This document shows positions 54,882 to 63,500 of a stretch of DNA of 64,000 nt, piece after piece. Made by a program: the position numbers and the translations under genes. The DNA is from Candidatus Binatia bacterium (GTDB lineage: Bacteria > Desulfobacterota > Binatia > UBA12015): positions 62,001 through 126,000 of the forward strand of contig JAQWJE010000027.1 of assembly GCA_029248525.1 (NCBI GenBank), written 5' to 3'. The notes beneath the pieces were generated by a model. It was not told the DNA's origin, searched no databases, and saw only the letters and a list, made by a program, of their open reading frames with translations. Numbering within the stretch: the stretch's first letter is position 1; every line of letters starts with the position of its first letter.

Positions 54882-56453
54882 ATGCAGAACACTACCGACC
54901 ACCAGGACAACGATACGCCAATCGCCCCGGAGATCGACAACCCCGCCTCAGTGGATCTTGGCAGCTGCGACTACCTCGTCATCGGGGCGGGCGCAGCAAG
55001 CCTTGCCTTCGTGGACACCCTCCTGATCGAGCAGCCGGCGTGCAGGGTCGTCGTCGTCGACAAGCACGCCGTGCCCGGTGGGCAGTGGGTAGACGCGTAC
55101 GACTTCGTTCACTTACACCAGCCCTCCGTGCTCTACGGGGTGCAGTCGAAGCAGCTGGAGGGCTGGTGGCCCTCTCTCCTGCTGCGAGGTAAGCTTCCGT
55201 GGAAGCACCGGGCCTCACGGGAGGAACTCCTCGACTACTACGCTCGGGTCTGCGCGGGCTGGCCCAAAGATCGCGTCCAGTTCTTCTTCGACTGCGAGTA
55301 CGATTTCACGCGTGAGGTCGGAGGCGATAGGGTTCACCGCTTTACTCAACTGGACGGCAGCCAAGCCTTCACCGTAGAGGTCGGCGTGAAGCTCGTGAAC
55401 GGTATCCTCGGCGAGTGCAAGGTACCCAGCCAGTGCCCCCTCCCCTTTCCCGTCTCCGATGTACAGGTGATGACGCCGAACGACCTCGTTGCGTACGGCC
55501 GGCGTGAGGCCCAGGGGACAAAATTCCTCGTGCTCGGTGCGGGCAAGACAGGCAGCGACGCGATCGTATACCTCCTCCATGACCTGAAAATCTCGCCCGA
55601 CGACGTGAGCTGGGTCGTCTCCAATGATGTGTGGATGCTCGCCCGCGAGAAGGCGCTCGGCTGGACGCAGTTCACTCAAGCCCTGCTCGACGCAGACGGT
55701 GATCGCGCGCAGGCCCTCGACGCGCTTCTCGCAGACGGGATCGTGGTCGGGCTCGACCCCGTCCACCACCGCCCCAGCAAGCTCCGCTTATCTATCATCG
55801 GCCGAGACGAGCTTACGCTCGCGCGTCAGGTGAAGGATATCGTGCGCCGTGGGCGCGTGACCAAGATTGAAGGATCAGTCGGCGCGGCTGAGGTCTCATT
55901 CGACGACGATCAGCCGCCCCTCCAGATGCGATCGGAGGTGGGCGTGGCCGTGGTCCACTGCGCGAGCCCGGGCCCCTTCAACGACAACACCAACGTCGAC
56001 ATCTTCGCTTCGGACACCCAGCTCAACTTGAACCAGATCATCGTCCCCCCGGTCTGCTGTTCATCCGCGATGCTCGCGATGCTGGAGAGCGCGCGCCGCG
56101 CGGGCACGCTGGATAGCGAATTCGGGCGGACGCTGACGGGCGCCACGACGGCGGAGGGTGCGCTCTCGGTCTTGAAGGCTTACACGCCCGGGTCGGGGGA
56201 AAGCGATCATGACCTGCTCCCGATACGTCAGCTCGCCATCTGGCTCGCGCTGCTCGACCAGAACCCGAAGAAGGGGCTCGCCAAGCTCAAGGCGAACCGG
56301 CTGTCGCTCATGAGCATCCCCGGCACGAAGCTCAAGATCTACGAGAACCTCGCCGACATGGTGGCAAAGAGTGCGGCGCTCCGGACGACCCCAGAGGATG
56401 CCGAGATGGAGAAGGCGCTGCTGGTGAAGATGGAGGCGCTTAGGGGACGTTAG
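54882..56453 (+). CDS. FAD/NAD(P)-binding flavin monooxygenase-like protein
   Basis: The 523-residue protein has the FAD motif DYLVIGAGAASLAFVDTLL near residue 27 and a second GxGxxG cofactor motif TKFLVLGAGKTGSDAIVYLL in the middle. A segment QWVDAYDFVHLHQPSVLYGV near residue 70 resembles that in flavin-containing and Baeyer-Villiger monooxygenases. It is close to CzcO-like and lysine/ornithine N-monooxygenase-like proteins. Substrate unknown. It starts at the first ATG after a 379-nt gap that holds the TetR relic. Confidence 0.8.
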   Translation: MQNTTDHQDNDTPIAPEIDNPASVDLGSCDYLVIGAGAASLAFVDTLLIEQPACRVVVVDKHAVPGGQWVDAYDFVHLHQPSVLYGVQSKQLEGWWPSLLLRGKLPWKHRASREELLDYYARVCAGWPKDRVQFFFDCEYDFTREVGGDRVHRFTQLDGSQAFTVEVGVKLVNGILGECKVPSQCPLPFPVSDVQVMTPNDLVAYGRREAQGTKFLVLGAGKTGSDAIVYLLHDLKISPDDVSWVVSNDVWMLAREKALGWTQFTQALLDADGDRAQALDALLADGIVVGLDPVHHRPSKLRLSIIGRDELTLARQVKDIVRRGRVTKIEGSVGAAEVSFDDDQPPLQMRSEVGVAVVHCASPGPFNDNTNVDIFASDTQLNLNQIIVPPVCCSSAMLAMLESARRAGTLDSEFGRTLTGATTAEGALSVLKAYTPGSGESDHDLLPIRQLAIWLALLDQNPKKGLAKLKANRLSLMSIPGTKLKIYENLADMVAKSAALRTTPEDAEMEKALLVKMEALRGR

Positions 56454-56602
56454 CGGCCGATTCCGAGCCCTGGGTGACCGGCCTGCGACATGCCGCTACA
56501 CGGGTTCTTCACCGGCGGGGGTGGTTTATGTGTTCTCCCGCTCCATTGACGCGCGATCCATGGCGGAATTGCAGCAGCACTGTGCGCCTCGACGGTGCGA
56601 CG

Positions 56603-57361
56603 TCACGACTCGGGAGGGAATTCGATGTCGATCCCGGTCATCTCCTGAAAAGCGGCCCGTGCTTCCACGACCGAGCAGGAAACGACGTGACCGCCACGCT
56701 CATGATCCGCGGTGATGAAGTGGTAGTGGAAGCCAGCGGGGCTCACGGTTTCGAGCGTCCCCGGCGTGTGTACCAGTACCATCGTTCCCGTGACGTCGGT
56801 CATCGGGAATTCGTGCTGCATTGGGGTCAGATCTGCCAGGGGGTGGTACGGCGGCTCCTGTTTGTCGATCGCGCGGGTCGTGATCGAGGAAAAGCGTCCG
56901 CGGATCGTGGCGACGTACAACACGTCTTCGTCGAAGCCCGACTGCGTGGTGAGAGAGTCGTCGAGAGTACTGCCACAGTCCAGTGGGCCGCGAATGGAAC
57001 CGAAACGGTCGGGTAGGAAGTTCGTCACCTGTGCAAAAGGTGTTCGTTCGTTCGGATCGACCTCCGCGACGGAGCCATCCGGATAGACGTGCCAATAGGC
57101 GCCGTCCGCGACGACGAGTTCGCCGTTGATCCCTTCGAACGTGCCAAGGCCAACGTCACCCTCGGGTTCGATTTCGGCGAAGCTCCAGTATCCCTGATAG
57201 TCCCCATCCAGAAAACTCTGGAGAGTCCCTACCTGGAAGAGCCGACCCGACGAACCGTCCGGCCTTTCCGGTCTGTCGCCGCAGCCGAGCGCGAGGATCG
57301 CGACGAGGGCGGCGATCCATAATTGCGTCTTTCCTGGTTTTCCAGCGGGAGCAAGTCCCAT
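56603..57361 (-). CDS. Lipoprotein alpha-acetolactate decarboxylase-like protein
   Basis: The 252-residue protein has the acetolactate decarboxylase fold: VGLGTFEGINGELVVADG near residue 70, TPFAQVTNF, and the zinc motif GFHYHFITADHERGGHV with two His of HxH and a third His eleven residues on. That enzyme converts acetolactate to acetoin in the cytoplasm. Here an N-terminal lipobox (LVAILALGC) predicts export and lipid anchoring, which is unusual, so another 2-keto or alpha-hydroxy acid may be the substrate. A strong GGAGGGGG ribosome site fixes the start at 57361, not 57385. Confidence 0.75.
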   Translation of the reverse strand: MGLAPAGKPGKTQLWIAALVAILALGCGDRPERPDGSSGRLFQVGTLQSFLDGDYQGYWSFAEIEPEGDVGLGTFEGINGELVVADGAYWHVYPDGSVAEVDPNERTPFAQVTNFLPDRFGSIRGPLDCGSTLDDSLTTQSGFDEDVLYVATIRGRFSSITTRAIDKQEPPYHPLADLTPMQHEFPMTDVTGTMVLVHTPGTLETVSPAGFHYHFITADHERGGHVVSCSVVEARAAFQEMTGIDIEFPPES

Positions 57362-57706
57362 CGTCAGCCCCCTCCAATTCGTCAACGTGTATTGGAGCTT
57401 GATAGCGGTGCGGAACGGCCGACGCTAGCGTCTTCCGCTCGCGTCGCCCGTCCCGCCACCTGCAAGCTGGTAGAAAAACGACGACGAAAACAACTCGGTG
57501 CCTCCAAACGCCGCGCTGCCCCGATGACCAAGCGGGCTGGCGCGGTGTTTCTGCGTTTGCAAAACCCAGCAGACTCAGAGCGGGTGCCAGCTTCGGTTTA
57601 TTCGAGACAACGGGTCGAACTTCGCTACGTTTGTAGGCTCTTCTTGCACAAGCCCCATCTCAGGTCCACAACCCTGTTCGGCTTAGCCGCAGGCTAAAAT
57701 AGAGGT
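57362..57706. other. Intergenic stretch with the first copy of a 35-bp repeat
   Basis: No supported gene was found. It carries repeat copy A of R35 at 57567-57601 and the leader of the two-gene operon that follows. Confidence 0.5.
57567..57601 (+). repeat. Direct repeat R35, copy A
   Basis: A 35-nt segment (starting CAGCAGACTCAGAGCGGG, ending TTCGGTTTAT) that is identical to copy B at 60323-60357. The copies are 2.76 kb apart in direct orientation. Between them lie the two-gene operon and the RCC1 gene. Confidence 0.9.
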
Positions 57707-58147
57707 GTGGATTCCTCCATCGATATCATTCCGTCCGGCCTAGTGCTGAAGGAGAAGGAGCGAAAAGCCATCGAGCTAATCGCCTCCGGTTCTGACGTTC
57801 ATTTTGCCGAGATCATGAGCGGTCTTCGTTCTGGCAGCATCATCGCTGCTGGCGCGAAGGCTCGTGAAGCGCACAACGCTGGGCGCAAGGTCTCGGACCT
57901 CGGGAAAGCCCTGCTCGCGCTCAAAGCTGCGCAGGATGTCTCCTACAAGCGCGCCGAAATGGAGCTGATCGTCGATGGCTCGGAGGCTGCAAAGGTCGCC
58001 CTGCTCAAGGAGCGATCCAAGTCCGAGCGGGAGAATCCGAACAGTGAGATCGGCGCCGAATGCCCGACCTGTTCACAGATCGATTTCCAAGCCGCGATTG
58101 CCAGAGCCTACAAACTAGTCACTCAACGTCGAAAGGGACGCAAATGA
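57707..58147 (+). CDS. Unknown protein (146 aa)
   Basis: I do not recognise this 146-residue protein. It starts at a GTG at 57707 (an AGAGG motif is only one base upstream, too close to be a good ribosome site, so the start is uncertain). The middle is Ala/Lys rich (GKALLALKAAQDVSYKRAEMEL) and probably helical. The end has a short CPTC motif and a basic tail. Its stop codon overlaps the start of the next gene (ATGA), so the two form an operon. Both lie inside the R35 repeat interval and may be of mobile origin. Confidence 0.6.
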   Translation: MDSSIDIIPSGLVLKEKERKAIELIASGSDVHFAEIMSGLRSGSIIAAGAKAREAHNAGRKVSDLGKALLALKAAQDVSYKRAEMELIVDGSEAAKVALLKERSKSERENPNSEIGAECPTCSQIDFQAAIARAYKLVTQRRKGRK

Positions 58148-58326
58148 AGGACCAGGCCGAAGAGTTTTATCTGTTCGGAAAAGCACCGCAGCACGAAGAG
58201 CCGAACGCCGAGCATCGAGCATGGCGCCGACGCTCGCAGGAATGGGCTGATCAGCGCAGGCATTGGGATCGCATTCTCGACCGCGCAGACTTCAGCCGCG
58301 GCACGCGCAAGTTCTGGGTCGGCTGA
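58144..58326 (+). CDS. Unknown small protein (60 aa)
   Basis: This 60-residue protein begins at the ATG at 58144 inside the ATGA overlap with the previous gene. It is very rich in Arg, Trp, Glu and His (EFYLFGKAPQHEEPNAEH and AWRRRSQEWADQRRHWDR) and looks helical and charged. I do not recognise a family. The tight coupling implies joint function with the 146-residue protein. Confidence 0.55.
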   Translation: MKDQAEEFYLFGKAPQHEEPNAEHRAWRRRSQEWADQRRHWDRILDRADFSRGTRKFWVG

Positions 58327-58373
58327 CCTCCACCGTCGGCTTGCACGCAGAAACGCCGCGGACCAACGAGCCG

Positions 58374-59870
58374 CTACGGATCAACTCCATAGAACACCTG
58401 GGCAAGCTCCGGGCTGGAAACGTCGACATAGGTAACCTCACCAGATGCAGCTTCGTCGCCCCAACGAAGCCTGCCCCAGCAATATCGACCATCGGTGCTC
58501 GTCACCGCGCAAGCGGTTTGATAGCCAATACTGGCTTCGAGGTCCGTGATTCTCGCAAATCCGGCATCGCCCGCAAACTCGAGAACCCCGCCAACCTGAA
58601 CAGGCGTCGAAGAGTCGTCCTCGGATCCGTTGCCGAGGTTGCCGACACTCCCCCGGCCCCAGCAAAAGAGCTTCCCGCTCTCCGAAACCGCGCACGCGAA
58701 TCGGTCCCCACCGCTAAACATTTGAACCCCTGCGCCGAGGTCCGCGACGGCCACTGGAACCGTCGAGTCCTCATTCGTCCCATCGCCGAGCTGGCCGTAG
58801 TCATTGCGGCCCCAACAAAGAAGCGAACGATCTTGATCCGTGGCGCAACTGAAATCAGTGCCTGAAGCCAGCTGCGCCGCATTTCCCTCGCTGAGGCCTA
58901 CTACCCACACCGGAGCATCGCTGTCTTCACCCGACCCATCCCCGAGACTCTGGCCCTGACCCCAACACGCCACATCCCCAGCTATGGTCAAGGCACATGC
59001 GTGGTCATCGCCGCCGTGCACCGACTGGACCGGTGTGTCGAGGCTCGCCACATAGGTCGGCTCAAGCACTTCTTTACTGGACGAACCCACACCACACTGG
59101 CCGTATAAATTATCGCCCCAGCACAGAACGCGACGGTCCTTGTCGACGGCGCAGGAAAAGTCTCCACCGAGTCCGATCTGCTGGATACCGTACTCCGAGG
59201 AGAGCACCTCGACCGGGAAACCCACATCGTCTGTCTGGCCATTCCCTATCTGGCCTTCATCATTGTCCCCCCAACAACGAACCGAGCCGTCATCCAGCAG
59301 AGCACAGAGATGCTCATTGCCAGCTGCAATGGCCGCCACACCGGTATCCAGACCAACCGGCTGGACGGGAACGTCAAAGGTGTCCGCGAACGTCCCATCC
59401 CCGAGTTCTCCATCGGCAGCCTCCCCCGCACACCAGACACCGCCCTCGTCGCTGAGCCAACACGCGTGTTGCATTCCCGGAACCAGTCGCGAAGAGTCCG
59501 CGGAGGGGATCGAGATCAACCGCTGAAAACCGCCGCCTAGGGCACTCGCGTACGTAAGGAGGCTTGCGGCGTCGCCGTACGTGGAGCATTGGTCTTCGTC
59601 CGCCGCCGTCGCGTCCTCCGGCGCCTTCAGCTCCGCCTTGCCATAGACCGTTTGAAACTTGCTCTCGCATTTCGCGAAGGCCTCGTCCCTGCGCGTCTCA
59701 TCGGGCTTCTTTTCATGCTTGGCGAGAGCTACCAGGCGGCACTGCGCCAGCTTGGCCGAGGCAGTGAGCTTGAGGGAATCGCATTTCTGCTGCGCGGTCA
59801 CTTTTGCCGCTGCGGGCACGGAAAGCGAGAGTGCCAGCACGATCGCCAGCGTGAGGATTGAGGTTTTCAT
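58374..59870 (-). CDS. Secreted RCC1-repeat beta-propeller protein
   Basis: The 498-residue protein has a signal peptide (MKTSILTLAIVLALSLSVPAAA), a Cys-containing N-terminal helical region (about 25-110) and then about seven RCC1-type repeats. Each carries a GxxxCxLxxxGxVxCWGxN pattern, for example HLCALLDDGSVRCWGDN. The two Cys in each repeat probably form a disulfide, which fits an extracellular location. RCC1 propellers bind protein partners; the bacterial secreted forms have unknown roles. Confidence 0.83.
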   Translation of the reverse strand: MKTSILTLAIVLALSLSVPAAAKVTAQQKCDSLKLTASAKLAQCRLVALAKHEKKPDETRRDEAFAKCESKFQTVYGKAELKAPEDATAADEDQCSTYGDAASLLTYASALGGGFQRLISIPSADSSRLVPGMQHACWLSDEGGVWCAGEAADGELGDGTFADTFDVPVQPVGLDTGVAAIAAGNEHLCALLDDGSVRCWGDNDEGQIGNGQTDDVGFPVEVLSSEYGIQQIGLGGDFSCAVDKDRRVLCWGDNLYGQCGVGSSSKEVLEPTYVASLDTPVQSVHGGDDHACALTIAGDVACWGQGQSLGDGSGEDSDAPVWVVGLSEGNAAQLASGTDFSCATDQDRSLLCWGRNDYGQLGDGTNEDSTVPVAVADLGAGVQMFSGGDRFACAVSESGKLFCWGRGSVGNLGNGSEDDSSTPVQVGGVLEFAGDAGFARITDLEASIGYQTACAVTSTDGRYCWGRLRWGDEAASGEVTYVDVSSPELAQVFYGVDP

Positions 59871-60322
59871 AGGATCTGCTCCAGTTTGGTGGGACTCACC
59901 GTGTTAGAGGTCAATTCTAGGGCGGCGAATAACCTCTGTCAATATGGGGCTTTTTCGATGTTTGACGGTTGCGACGTGATGTTTCGTGCATGAGAAAAGG
60001 GGCTCATTCAGCTGAGTCGGACGGCGCAGACCCTCCTGAAATTCTCGAACCAGACAGGCGAGCGAGTCTTCGTTTTCGTCCTGCGGCAAGGCGAAGCACC
60101 TCCCGGCCCTTGCGCGCCCTGTATCTGGCTCGGAGGTGAGGAGAAGATCGGCCCCACCCGCCTCCGACGAGAGCTGGACATGCCGAACATTCGCTTCGGC
60201 CGAGACTCTGTTCACTCCTTACCCTATGCTGCTAAGCTCCTGCCGCTTTCTCCATCGAGTTGTGGAGCGACGTCGACCTGCACATCCGAAGACCGATTGA
60301 GTGCAAAATCACTGAGAAAGAT

Positions 60323-60357
60323 CAGCAGACTCAGAGCGGGTGCCAGCTTCGGTTTAT
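60323..60357 (+). repeat. Direct repeat R35, copy B
   Basis: A 35-nt segment identical to 57567-57601. Its end runs directly into the tRNA-Ser fragment, whose variable arm continues without a gap. Confidence 0.9.
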
Positions 60358-60391
60358 AGCCGTTTCGAGGGTTCGAATCCCTCTCTCTCCG
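60351..60391 (+). pseudogene. 3' fragment of a tRNA-Ser gene
   Basis: The sequence GGTTTATAGCC, then the T arm CGAGGGTTCGAATCCCTC and TCTCTCCG match the 3' half of a bacterial tRNA-Ser. No 5' half or anticodon arm lies upstream, so it is not a functional tRNA. It is typical of an integration or recombination scar. Confidence 0.7.
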
Positions 60392-60503
60392 TTCCGTGGA
60401 CCCGTAGTGTTCCGGGGTTGTCTCTAATTGAAAAGAGGCAGAATCCACGTATGTCGCTGAAAAAAAAGCAGGTGCCGCACCAAAACCCGCGATCCCCGGT
60501 CAG

Positions 60504-63500
60504 TCAGTACGGCCAGGGGAAGGGAGAGATAAGCGCTCCATTGCCGGAGGGGAAGCAGGATCCATCGCCGCCGCTCTCGCCACTCACGTTGGTTGCCGGG
60601 AGCACGTATTGGGCCTTCGGCGCCGAGTAGCTGACGCACTTCTTGGAAGTGTCCGGGCATGGGGTGTAGCTGTTCTCCGGACAATGGTCCATTATCGAGG
60701 GGTCGGCGTAGCTCCCGGAGCTGTACGGAATATACTCGCAGCAATAGGACCCGAGTTCACCGCCCCCCTGGTAGGCAAAGGGGTAGTCCGAGGGGCATTG
60801 CGTGAATTCTTCGTAGTACGCGTCGAGACATCCACGGCAATCGAGCGGTGCGACACCGCTCCCATAGTCGCCATCCGGCTGGGCGTAGCAGTAACCTCCG
60901 CAATAGCCCCACCCGGAGACAAAACCGGTGCAGGCGCCGGAGGTCTCCAGGAGCGGCATCGCGCCATTGGTTCCGTCTGCCGAGTAGAGAGCATTGAGAC
61001 AGCCGGCGGGGCAGATCGAGGCGGGGGGGACATTCGTGTCGCTCGGGGGGTTGTTGGCCCAATCCTTTTGTTGGCTGTCGGTGAAGTAGAGCGTGCCGCT
61101 CATGTAGTTCTGGTTTACGTTGCTATAATAGTAGCGCTCGTTCTGGACCTGGTTGAGCGTTCCTCCCGGCGTCATAAGCGCTTGAACGTCGAAACTGCGG
61201 CCATCGTTGGTGATGCACTTCAGCCCATTGTCCTGCGGGCTGCCCAGTGGTTTGTCAGATGGGTAGTTGGTGTACTTCGTGCCGTAGGTCGGCGTGCCCC
61301 AGCCGCTATTCTCCGGCGCGGCCGACTCGCACCCGTAGCCGTAGGTGTCCATGTCGATGCTCGTCACCGCGGTCGCCAAGGACAGGCAGTAGCCAATATT
61401 GTCCTTCACCGAGATCTGGTCGGTGTTGTTCGGGCAGGAGGAGCCGGTGAGATTCTGGCCGATGATCTGGAAGCCGATATCCTGGCCCTGCCAGGCGAAG
61501 AGCCCGTAAGTCTCAGATCCAGGATCGTCGGTTGCGACGGGCATCGCCGGGTTCTGGAGGCGATAGCTGAGGTTCATCACGTTGGTGCCGGCGTCCGAGC
61601 CCGAGTTCTTGCCCAGGCTCCCCATCTGCAGAACCCCGGCGCCCCAGTTGTTCTCACCGGGCCCCGTGGAATTGAACCATTGGCCGTAGTGAAAATCGTA
61701 AGGCCCGTTCTGGTTCTCGAACTTCAAATCCGCCTGGTCGAAGCCGGATGCCCACCCGGTTTGAGCCCGGTAATCGACGATCGAAATGGCTGAGTCGGCA
61801 TTGGCGGACTTCCACAGAAGGCTTCCGACGGCGCAGGGCTGGTCGGACGGCTTATTGGCGGTGTTGTTCTGGCAGAAACCGTCGGTGCTACCGCCCGGAA
61901 AGACGCTACCCAGACCTGTTGCCGGGAACAGGGGCCAGACTCCGAACTTCTGGCTCGTGTTCATGTCGAGACCCGAGTAGTTGCCACAGGCGAGGTAGAC
62001 GCAGCCCTTGCAGAGCATCGCGGGATTCTCGCCGTCGGTGTTGATTCCGAGGTCGGTCCGCACGTCGTCCGGTCGGTACAGGGTGAGTTGGGGGCCTTCG
62101 GTAAAGCTGCTGCCCGCACAACCCGTGCCCGATTCGCCCAGATTGCCTCGCATGGGAGCCAGCAGCGCGAGGACCGCCTGATCGGCGCAGCCCTGGCAGT
62201 CGGTCAGAGAGGCGGGGGCACTCAAGATTCCGTTTGCCATCGCGTAACTCGCATCCACGCAGGCGCCGGTGAGCTCGGGAGTTACTCCTTCGATCGTGTC
62301 GGTCGTGCAGAAGCCGGTACACGGTCCGCCATCGGTCGGGAAGAGAAGCTGCGAGCACTGGCTTCCCGTCGTGGGGTCGGTCGTCACGAAAGTCGCATGG
62401 TTATACGGACTCGTAGAGGACGATTGGTACGGAGCCTCATAGGTCCCGCAACCGGGAAGCTCCGAGGGTGTCCAGCCCGCCGGAGGGGCGGCGCACGATG
62501 CTTCCGAGCAGCTCGAGGGGCAGGCCGACGGCGGACTACAGGTATCGGTGGTGCCGTCCCACGTCCCGCCGTAGTTCGCACAGGCGTTCTCGGCGTAGGC
62601 GCTGGTCAAATCGCTGCATACGGCAGTGGTATCGTCCCAAGTCCCGTCGAGACGCCCGCAGGCAACCCGGAGATTGGCGGTCTGGGCGTCGCGCGCCGCG
62701 TCGCCGACCAGGAAGGAGTACGGCTGCACCGTGCGGCCGTCGTAGTAGCCGTAACGGGGTGCGCCCCCGTCGGCGGTGGCGAACACCGACGGGCACTGCC
62801 CCGGTGCGCCCCAAGCGCCGCCGATGGTCGGCCGAGTTTCGCAGGCGCCGGTTCCGCAGTCCGAGTCCACCGTGCAGGCGGCACCGGGCGTGCTTCCTCC
62901 GCTGCAGGACTGCGTGCCCTGAGTCGCGTTGTACGCTTTCCGGTTCGCCTGACAGGTCCCCAGGTCGAGGAGCGGATACTGGTAGAGGACCGAGTCTGCC
63001 GTCCAGGGCTTGCGACTCGAGCATTGGCCCCACTGGACGCCGTAGTAGTAGCCCGTGCAGTACGGATACTCCTCCGGACATACGTATTCCAGGCTGTCGA
63101 TCCAGCCCGGTTGGCCGCTGGAGACCAGCTCACCGGTCGACGTCTTATAGTCGGCAGCGCAATCCATACCCGAGGGGTCGTAGGGGTCCGAAGGATGCTG
63201 GGACGGGGTGTCGAAGTATTTATTGAACGCGCCCGCGGAGGTGGGGGTGTTGCGGGACAGGAGCCCGAGGGGCCTCGAAATGTACTCGGGAGACCGCGAA
63301 GCCTGCGTGGCTGGCACCATCCAACCCGCGCTCGTGGTGATACTGTCGTAGCCAATGTCTCCCGTGGCGCAGGTGCCCCCGGTCCCGCAATCGGAGTCAG
63401 CGGAGCACTTGACCTTGCAGAGGGAACGACCGCAGGCGGTGGTAGCCGCACCAGACGTGCATACACCCTCCGAGGTCGTGGGCCAAGACTGGGACTGGGT

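Larger units (their letters stand above)
59871..60503. other. Intergenic stretch with R35 copy B and a tRNA-Ser relic
   Basis: Besides repeat copy B and the tRNA-Ser fragment, one minus frame at 59904-60215 (103 aa, LSSEAGGADLLLTSEP in its first half) could be a small gene, but it has no recognised domain and no clear ribosome site. I see nothing else in the stretch. Confidence 0.45.

Noticed and set aside
60224-60448. 74-residue minus frame containing ERDSNPRN
   Set aside because: This peptide is the known false translation of a tRNA-Ser read in reverse; it marks the tRNA fragment instead.
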